The notes under the pieces: generated by a model
Seen by the model: the letters and a program-made list of their open reading frames with translations, nothing else
Database searches by the model: none
What the model was told of the DNA's origin: nothing
Program-made: the position numbers and the translations under genes
Shown here: positions 1 to 4,523 of the stretch, piece after piece
Layout of the letters: every line of letters starts with the position of its first letter
Numbering within the stretch: the first letter of the stretch is position 1
Assembly (NCBI GenBank): GCA_946626795.1
Contig: CAMOUZ010000040.1
Coordinates: forward strand, 1 to 9,448
Direction of reading: 5' to 3'
From: an uncultured Clostridia bacterium
GTDB lineage: Bacteria > Bacillota > Clostridia > Christensenellales > CAG-1252
Length of the DNA stretch: 9,448 bases

Positions 1-15
1 TTAAGGAGGCGTGAA

Positions 16-708
16 ATGATCATTTGCGGAATGGAGAAATTCTCAATGGTGGACTATGACGGCTATATCGCCTGTACGGTCTTCACAAAGGGATGCAATT
101 TTCTCTGCCCCTTTTGTCATAATTCCTCTCTCGTCACGGGAGAAGCAGGGGAGATCCCCGAGGAAGAGGTCTTCGCGTATTTGGAGAAGAGGAAGGGCGT
201 CGTGGACGCCGTCTGCATCACGGGAGGGGAGCCCACCTTGCAAAAGGGCTTAAAGGACTTTATCCTCCGCGTTCGCGCGCTCGGCTATAAAGTGAAATTG
301 GATACGAACGGCACCCGCCCCGAGGTCTTGAAAGAGTTGCTTTCAGAGGGACTCCTCGACTATGTGGCGATGGATATCAAGACCGATCTCGAACATTATT
401 CCGACGTGATCTGCGTCTATGACGAGAAGCTCGTCGAGCGCGTGAAAGAGAGCGTCGGAATCTTAAAAGCTTCGTCCATTGACTATGAATTCCGCACGAC
501 GGCGATCGCCGAATATCATAGCGAGGCGAATTACAAGAAGATCGCGGAGGTCGTTCGCGGCGCGAAACGCTTCTTCGTGCAGAGATTTAAGGACGGAGAG
601 AACAATCTAACGCAAGGGCTCCTCCATGAGCTCCCCGAAGAGGAAGCCCGTAAGTTTCTTGCCGAGGCGGCGCTTACGGCGGAGAAGACGGGACTTCGCG
701 GATATTGA
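16..708 (+). CDS. nrdG: Anaerobic ribonucleoside-triphosphate reductase activating protein (radical SAM, NrdG-like)
   Basis: A 230-residue radical SAM protein of the type that generates the glycyl radical on class III (oxygen-sensitive) ribonucleotide reductase NrdD, in the cytoplasm. Seen directly: the CX3CX2C cluster motif at Cys27, Cys31 and Cys34 (sequence CNFLCPFC), which binds the [4Fe-4S] centre and SAM; a GGEP SAM-binding motif at residues 70-73; DTNGT at 96-100; and MDIK at 119-122. Length and motif order fit the longer NrdG subfamily that resembles pyruvate formate-lyase activases. The ATG is set by AAGGAGG at 3-9 with a 6-base spacer. A TAA at 2-4 could be the stop of the preceding gene; nrdD would be the expected neighbour but lies outside the window. 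A bidirectional terminator follows. Activation of another glycyl radical enzyme cannot be excluded from sequence alone. Confidence 0.9.
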   Translation: MIICGMEKFSMVDYDGYIACTVFTKGCNFLCPFCHNSSLVTGEAGEIPEEEVFAYLEKRKGVVDAVCITGGEPTLQKGLKDFILRVRALGYKVKLDTNGTRPEVLKELLSEGLLDYVAMDIKTDLEHYSDVICVYDEKLVERVKESVGILKASSIDYEFRTTAIAEYHSEANYKKIAEVVRGAKRFFVQRFKDGENNLTQGLLHELPEEEARKFLAEAALTAEKTGLRGY

Positions 709-730
709 CCGTTTTTTCCGCATAAAACAA

Positions 731-773
731 GAAAAAGCCCGCTTTCCTTTTTCGGAAGCGGGCATTCTTTTTT
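731..773. terminator. Bidirectional intrinsic terminator between nrdG and the phosphoribosyltransferase gene
   Basis: GCCCGCTT at 737-744 pairs with AAGCGGGC at 756-763. Two further C-G pairs sit inside across a one-base bulge, leaving a six-base loop at 748-753. The stem is followed on the + strand by a T-rich tail (765-773). On the - strand it is followed by five T (the A run at 732-736). It therefore can end both converging transcripts, nrdG from the left and the hpt unit from the right. Confidence 0.85.
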
Positions 774-825
774 CTTTCGGGTCCCCGCCCCTCGTTTTTT
801 TTAAGGTGAAGGGCGCTTTTTTCGA

Positions 826-1365
826 TCAATCGAAGAAGAGGGGAAGATATTGGAGATAGATGACGTCGTCGCGTTTCGCCGCGTCGCCTTCCGCAAGGAC
901 GAAAGCCTTGCCGACGACATTCGCTTCCGCGTGCGCGAGAAGACTTTCCAAGGCGTGTAAGGACTCTCCCGTGCTTACGACGTCGTCCACGATAAGGACG
1001 CGCTTTCCTTTAAGGGAGTCGAGCTCGGTCTTGTCGAGGAAGAGCTCTTGCATCTTCGCGGTCGTGATGGATTTCACTTCCACGCGAACGGGCTCTTTCA
1101 TATAGAGCTTCGCGCCTTTACGCGCGACGATATAGGTCTTGCCGCTTTGCCGCGCCATTTCGTAGGCGAGGGGGATGCCTTTGCATTCGGCGGTCAGAAT
1201 GACGTCGAATTCGGGGCTTTTTTCGATGAGCGCTTTCGCCGCTGTCACCGTAAGCTCCACGTCGGAAAACATAATGAAGGCGCCGATATAAAGGTGCTCG
1301 CCCGCTTTGCATATCGTGAGGTTTCTTTTCAGTCCCGCGATCTCGATCTCATAGTATTTTTCCAT
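826..1365 (-). CDS. Adenine phosphoribosyltransferase-like protein (type I PRTase)
   Basis: A 179-residue cytoplasmic type I phosphoribosyltransferase, most like the adenine/xanthine branch (COG0503). It would join a purine base to PRPP to give a nucleoside monophosphate. The PRPP-binding motif is clear at residues 123-136 (VLIVDDVVSTGESL), with the acidic pair Asp127-Asp128 and the STGES phosphate loop. TAECKGIPLAYEMARQ at about 58-73 and VARKGAKLYMK at 80-90 match the PPi-binding loop and flexible-loop regions of APRT proteins. The start lies 3 bases after the hpt stop, with GGAGG inside the end of hpt, so the two genes are very likely translated from one message and coupled. Base specificity is inferred: adenine is likeliest, but xanthine or a regulatory role is possible, so no gene symbol is given. 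Confidence 0.85.
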   Translation of the reverse strand: MEKYYEIEIAGLKRNLTICKAGEHLYIGAFIMFSDVELTVTAAKALIEKSPEFDVILTAECKGIPLAYEMARQSGKTYIVARKGAKLYMKEPVRVEVKSITTAKMQELFLDKTELDSLKGKRVLIVDDVVSTGESLHALESLLAHAEANVVGKAFVLAEGDAAKRDDVIYLQYLPLFFD

Positions 1366-1368
1366 TTC

Positions 1369-1899
1369 TCAGTCCTCCGTCAGTTCGAGCACGCAAACGT
1401 CTTTGAGATTACGATAGCGGCCGTCATAGTCGAGTCCGTAGCCTATTACAAATTCGTCGGGGATCTCGAATCCGACGTAATCGCCCTTACAGTCCACCTT
1501 GCGGCGGCTGGGCTTGTCGAGGATCGTGCAGATCTTGATGTCTTTCGGATCGCGCTGTTCGAGCACGCGCTTTAAATAGGAGAGGGTGCAGCCGCTGTCG
1601 ATGATATCCTCCACGATGATGACGTTTTGTCCCGCGATGGGATGATTCACGTCTTTCAGGATCTTCACTTCGCCGCTGGAAACGGTGCCCGCGCCGTAGC
1701 TGGAAACGGACATAAATTCAAAGCGAACGTCGAGATTCACCTCGCGAATGAGGTCCGCAAAGAAGACGGACGCTCCGCTGAGAATGCAGATAAAGGTCAC
1801 GGTCTCTCCGCGAAAATCTTTATTGATCTCGTCGGCGAGCTCCTTTACGCGACGTTTGAGATCGGCTTCCGATATCAGCACTTTTTTTATCCTTTGCAT
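1369..1899 (-). CDS. hpt: Hypoxanthine (guanine) phosphoribosyltransferase
   Basis: A 176-residue enzyme that converts hypoxanthine, and usually guanine, plus PRPP to IMP or GMP in purine salvage. Seen directly: the PRPP loop VIIVEDIIDSGCTL at residues 93-106, with Glu97-Asp98 and the catalytic-base position Asp101; the purine-contact segment starting at LDKPSRRK (128-135); and the C-terminal signature DEFVIGYGLDYDGRYRNL at 148-165. Length matches the bacterial family. The frame stays open upstream to 2034, but the ATG at 1899 is the true start: a GGAGGTG ribosome binding site lies at 1904-1910, family alignment begins here, and the longer version would read through the promoter. It is the first gene of a two-gene unit with the APRT-like gene. 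The first loop reads LSG where many members have LKG; this position is known to vary. Confidence 0.95.
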   Translation of the reverse strand: MQRIKKVLISEADLKRRVKELADEINKDFRGETVTFICILSGASVFFADLIREVNLDVRFEFMSVSSYGAGTVSSGEVKILKDVNHPIAGQNVIIVEDIIDSGCTLSYLKRVLEQRDPKDIKICTILDKPSRRKVDCKGDYVGFEIPDEFVIGYGLDYDGRYRNLKDVCVLELTED

Positions 1900-1929
1900 G
1901 CTACACCTCCGAAAATTATCTACGCAAAT

Positions 1930-1959
1930 ATCATAAAGCGCGCGCGAGGAATTTGTCAA
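1930..1959 (-). promoter_or_regulatory. Promoter of the hpt-PRTase unit
   Basis: Reading the minus strand, a perfect TTGACA -35 box (1954-1959) is followed after 18 bases by TATGAT (1930-1935), one mismatch from the -10 consensus. The -10 ends 30 bases before the hpt start codon, and GGAGGTG lies between them. It is the only good promoter match in front of hpt. Confidence 0.8.
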
Positions 1960-1973
1960 TCGAATAAGCGCGA

Positions 1974-2006
1974 TCGGAGAAATTCCGCGTTGCGCGGAGG
2001 CTCCGA
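1974..2006. repeat. Nested inverted repeat upstream of the hpt promoter
   Basis: An outer 6-base stem, TCGGAG (1974-1979) with CTCCGA (2001-2006), encloses a second perfect stem, CCGCG (1985-1989) with CGCGG (1993-1997), with a 3-base TTG loop. It lies about 15 bases upstream of the hpt -35 box and has no T run on either side, so it is not a standard terminator. It sits in the 301-base gene-free gap at 1900-2200. That gap otherwise holds the two divergent promoters, an AT-rich inverted repeat at 2124-2151 and a TTCCGAA/TTCGGAA pair at 2038-2044 and 2074-2080. A protein binding site is possible; the function is unknown. Confidence 0.4.
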
Positions 2007-2123
2007 AAAGAAACGGGCGGAGACAAAAAGGCATATCTTCCGAAATTGTCGGCGATTACGGGGTTTTTGAGAGTTCGGAAAGCGGTGTAAAACGGGTGTT
2101 TCATCCTTTTTTCGAAATCGTAA

Positions 2124-2151
2124 ATTAAGTGTTGGATATTTTTTGCTTAAT
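2124..2151. promoter_or_regulatory. Possible operator upstream of the XRE-family gene
   Basis: A perfect inverted repeat, ATTAAG (2124-2129) and CTTAAT (2146-2151), separated by 16 AT-rich bases, lies just upstream of the promoter of the helix-turn-helix gene. Small XRE-family regulators often bind such dyads in their own control region, so autoregulation is a reasonable inference. The arms are short and AT-rich, so chance is a real alternative. Confidence 0.3.
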
Positions 2152-2152
2152 A

Positions 2153-2183
2153 ATGTCAAAAAGTCGGAAATATGTGGTATAAT
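2153..2183 (+). promoter_or_regulatory. Extended -10 promoter of the XRE-family gene
   Basis: A perfect TATAAT (2178-2183) is preceded by TGG, giving an extended -10 element (TGn) at 2175-2183. The -35 region is poor; the best candidate is ATGTCA at 2153-2158 with a 19-base spacer. This fits an extended -10 promoter that needs little -35 contact. An AAGGTGA ribosome binding site follows at 2190-2196. Confidence 0.7.
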
Positions 2184-2200
2184 AACGGCAAGGTGATGTT

Positions 2201-2554
2201 ATGAAATTAGGTGAAGCAATCGAACAAATTTTAGTAGACAGCGGTTTGTCCATATCGGCTTTTTCCAGAAAGGTCGGATATTCAAGGCAGTATATTTACG
2301 AGCTTTTGAAGAGTAAGGACACCGGTTTCTGCCGTAAGATCCAGCTCGATACTTTAAAGAAGATCTGTGATGCCACGGGTTACAGCCTCGAGAAATTATT
2401 GTCGGATATCGAGTATATCAATAAGCCGAAGACCGAGTTTGAGGCGAATTCCGTCGTGGTGATCGGCCGCGGGGGCGACAAGGCGTATTACAAGCTCTCC
2501 GAACAGAACGTCCAGCTCATCGAGCAGCTCGCAAAGAGCCTCTCCAAAGAGTAA
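2201..2554 (+). CDS. XRE-family helix-turn-helix transcriptional regulator
   Basis: A 117-residue cytoplasmic DNA-binding protein. The N-terminal half (about residues 5-65) is a Cro/C1-type helix-turn-helix: SGLSISAFSRKVGYSRQYIYELL covers the second and recognition helices, and LDTLKKICDATGYSLEKLLSD is the typical closing helix pair. Residues 70-117 carry no domain I recognise; this tail includes SVVVIGRGGDKAYYKLSEQNVQLIEQLAKSL, which could form a small strand-helix dimerisation or sensing element. The start is fixed by AAGGTGA at 2190-2196 and a promoter directly upstream. It stands alone: divergent from hpt and convergent with the alcohol dehydrogenase unit, ending at a bidirectional terminator. 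Its targets are unknown; its own promoter and the neighbouring hpt promoter are the nearest candidates. Chromosomal regulator and relic of a mobile element are both possible, but no mobile genes are nearby. Confidence 0.85.
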   Translation: MKLGEAIEQILVDSGLSISAFSRKVGYSRQYIYELLKSKDTGFCRKIQLDTLKKICDATGYSLEKLLSDIEYINKPKTEFEANSVVVIGRGGDKAYYKLSEQNVQLIEQLAKSLSKE

Positions 2555-2603
2555 GCGCGCCCGATCTTTGCGGGGAAAGCGCCGCGTATCGGTATAAAGG
2601 TTA

Positions 2604-2645
2604 AAAAGAAAAAACGCACTGTCCTGAGGCGGTGCGTTTTTCTTT
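2604..2645. terminator. Bidirectional intrinsic terminator between the XRE gene and the cysteine-motif gene
   Basis: AAAACGCAC (2611-2619) pairs with GTGCGTTTT (2632-2640). A short inner CC/GG pairing lies within the 12-base loop region. T runs flank the stem on both strands: TTTTTCTTT at 2637-2645 on +, and the A-rich 2604-2614 on -. It serves the converging XRE gene and the 2660-4323 unit. Confidence 0.85.
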
Positions 2646-2659
2646 ATGATTTTTTCGTA

Positions 2660-3112
2660 TCAGGCGTTTCTTTCGGAGATCTCTTTTTCGAGAATTTCCG
2701 TCGCAAGGCGTACGAGCTCGGGGCAGGGCCTTTTTTTATAATACTCCGCAGTCCTCGGCTCGGGATTCGATGTGACCTTGGACTTGTCTCCGAGAAGCTC
2801 GCGGCAGATGATGGAGCCCGTCTCTACGCGGAATTTCCCCGCGAGGGACTGCACGAGGGCGTAATGCGCGCCCGAGGCGCCCGGGACCTTAGGGTCGTCA
2901 TATCCGTAGAGGATGCCCGCCACGATCGCCATGCCGGAGACTGTGCCGCACACTTCGCGCAATCTGCCGAGACCGCCTCCGAAGGAGGAAGCCAGCCTTG
3001 CGCTTTCCGCTTCGCCGAGCCCGGTGAGATCGGAAAAAGCCATCACGACGGATTGCGCGCAGTTATAACCTTGTCTGAAAAGGCTTTCCGCTTTATCCGC
3101 GCGGCTCATCAT
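2660..3112 (-). CDS. C_GCAxxG_C_C family redox-type cysteine protein
   Basis: A 150-residue protein of the family named for its spaced cysteines (C_GCAxxG_C_C, TIGR01909-type). Four conserved positions are visible: Cys18 in GYNCAQSV, Cys55 in the central CGTVSG block, Cys103 in IICREL, and Cys130 in RPCPEL. The glycine-rich SSFGGGLGR segment precedes the central cysteine, as in other members. The biochemical role of the family is not established; the cysteines suggest redox or metal chemistry. No signal peptide is seen, so it is probably cytoplasmic. Its ATG overlaps the stop of the alcohol dehydrogenase gene in an ATGA (3109-3112), so translation is probably coupled; the upstream ribosome binding site is weak. 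A second ATG follows immediately at 3107-3109 and could also be used. The co-transcription suggests a link to dehydrogenase function, but this is inference. Confidence 0.85.
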   Translation of the reverse strand: MMSRADKAESLFRQGYNCAQSVVMAFSDLTGLGEAESARLASSFGGGLGRLREVCGTVSGMAIVAGILYGYDDPKVPGASGAHYALVQSLAGKFRVETGSIICRELLGDKSKVTSNPEPRTAEYYKKRPCPELVRLATEILEKEISERNA

Positions 3113-4323
3113 GCCATCACACTTCTGTAAATGCCGATAAGCTCCTCTTCGGAGAAGATCTTCGGCACGGGGTAAAGCGGGTTCGTCTCATCGAAAGCGT
3201 GCTTTGCGAGGGCGGGGAGGTCCTCCTCTTTGATCGCCCATTTGCCTTCGATCTTGGTGGGGATCTCCATCTTGCGGTTCAGCTCTTCGATGGCGTCGAT
3301 GAATTTATTCGCCTTCTCCGCCACGGTGGCGCCTTGGATGCCGATGAGATCCGCGAGATCCGCGAGTTTCTTATGCGCGCTCTTGCCGTATGCGCGGAGC
3401 ACAACGGGGAGCAGGATGGAATTCGCAAGTCCGTGCGGCACGCCGTAGAAGCCGCCGATCGCATGCGCCAGCGCGTGCACGGTGCCCACGTAAGCGCGGG
3501 TGAAAGCCAAGCCGGCGCGATAAGAGGCATTCTGCATGTTCAGTCTCGCTTCTTCGTTGTGGCCGTCTTCATACGCCGTGTAAAGATTTTCGAAAACGAG
3601 CTTCACCGCGGCGAGCGCATTTTCTTTTGTGCGCTTTGTATTCGCGCTGCCGATATAAGCCTCCACCGCGTGGGTGAGGGTGTCGAGTCCCGTCGTGGAC
3701 GTGACCGGCTTGGGCAGATTATAGGTCAGCGTGGGATCGAGCACGGCGTAATGCGGGATGAGGTGCAGATCGTTCATCAGATATTTGTCACGCGCCTCGG
3801 GATTCGAGATGACGGCGGTCACCGTGACCTCGCTGCCCGTGCCCGCCGTCGTGGGGACGGCAAAAAGCGTGGGGATATTCCGTCTGACTTTCAAGAGGCC
3901 TTTCATCTGCGCGAGGGTGCGATGGGGGTTCGCCGCTTGCGCGCCGCAGCCTTTCGCACAGTCCATCGAGGAGCCGCCGCCCACCGCGATCAAGCAGTCG
4001 CAGCCGTCGTCCGTGAAGATCTTATAAGCGTCCGCAATGTTATGCACCGTGGGGTTGGGCACAGCCTCGCCGTAGATGCTGTACGGGATACCGAGACGAT
4101 CCATCTCATCGGTGAGAGGCGCATAGATCTTGATGCTGTGGAGGAAGCCGTCCGTCACGATCAAGGGGCGTTTCAGCCCGAGATTGATGAGCTTCTGCGC
4201 CACGTCTTTTAAGCAGCCCGCGCCCGTGATAAGCTCCGGCTCGCGCCATTTCATCAGCGCCAAACCGACGTACATCACCTTCTGAAAAGCTCTGTCATAT
4301 AACTTGCATTTATTGATACCCAT
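3109..4323 (-). CDS. Iron-containing alcohol dehydrogenase (group III)
   Basis: A 404-residue NAD(P)-dependent, metal-binding alcohol dehydrogenase of the FucO/AdhB/butanol dehydrogenase family, interconverting an aldehyde and an alcohol in the cytoplasm. Seen directly: GGGSSMDCAKG (about 115-125), the nucleotide-binding loop; PTTAGTGSEVT (about 157-167); and the four metal ligands Asp214 and His218 (in GLDTLTHAVEAY), His283 (first His of HALAHAIGGFYGVPHG) and His297 (last His). Length is slightly above the usual 380-390. The frame extends upstream to 4359, but that ATG lies inside the -10 box. The ATG at 4323 has AAGGAG 9 bases upstream and is chosen; an ATG at 4332 is too close to that site. 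The first 30 or so residues are an N-terminal extension with no recognised motif. The substrate (ethanol, butanol, propanediol, lactaldehyde or other) cannot be told from sequence. Confidence 0.92.
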   Translation of the reverse strand: MGINKCKLYDRAFQKVMYVGLALMKWREPELITGAGCLKDVAQKLINLGLKRPLIVTDGFLHSIKIYAPLTDEMDRLGIPYSIYGEAVPNPTVHNIADAYKIFTDDGCDCLIAVGGGSSMDCAKGCGAQAANPHRTLAQMKGLLKVRRNIPTLFAVPTTAGTGSEVTVTAVISNPEARDKYLMNDLHLIPHYAVLDPTLTYNLPKPVTSTTGLDTLTHAVEAYIGSANTKRTKENALAAVKLVFENLYTAYEDGHNEEARLNMQNASYRAGLAFTRAYVGTVHALAHAIGGFYGVPHGLANSILLPVVLRAYGKSAHKKLADLADLIGIQGATVAEKANKFIDAIEELNRKMEIPTKIEGKWAIKEEDLPALAKHAFDETNPLYPVPKIFSEEELIGIYRSVMA

Positions 4324-4357
4324 ATTTTTCATCTCCTTAACTTTTAAGGTACCATTC

Positions 4358-4387
4358 ATTATACTATAAGTTTCCGCGCTTTGTCAA
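4358..4387 (-). promoter_or_regulatory. Promoter of the alcohol dehydrogenase unit
   Basis: On the minus strand a perfect TTGACA (4382-4387) and a perfect TATAAT (4358-4363) are separated by 18 bases. The transcript would start near 4350, leaving a leader of about 27 bases with the AAGGAG ribosome binding site. The consensus boxes predict strong expression unless repressed. Confidence 0.88.
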
Positions 4388-4451
4388 TATCGCAAGCCGC
4401 GTCTTTATGCGTGGAAAGAGAGCCTTGCGGCGTGGATTTTTATCTAAAAAT

Positions 4452-4481
4452 TTGACAATTCAAGCAGAAATAAACTATAAT
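4452..4481 (+). promoter_or_regulatory. Promoter of the LRR surface protein gene
   Basis: A perfect TTGACA (4452-4457) and a perfect TATAAT (4476-4481) are separated by 18 bases. The -10 ends 42 bases before the GTG start, and AGGAGG lies at 4513-4518. It faces away from the dehydrogenase promoter; the two -35 boxes are 64 bases apart. Confidence 0.88.
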
Positions 4482-4523
4482 ATAAAATAAATTCTTTGGG
4501 CTCGGAAGCATTAGGAGGCTCTC

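Noticed and set aside
786..822. Second terminator-like hairpin (CGCCC at 786-790 with GGGCG at 811-815, then a T run)
   Set aside because: The stem is only 5 bases with a 20-base loop and it follows a much better terminator at 737-763; the long T run at 795-802 sits in the loop.
1900..2034. Upstream extension of hpt to 2034
   Set aside because: It would read through the hpt promoter and a nested hairpin; GGAGGTG just before 1899 and family alignment favour the shorter form.
3199..4212. 337-residue open frame on the + strand opposite the alcohol dehydrogenase
   Set aside because: It is antisense to a gene with full catalytic motifs, has Arg/His-rich shadow composition and no ribosome binding site.
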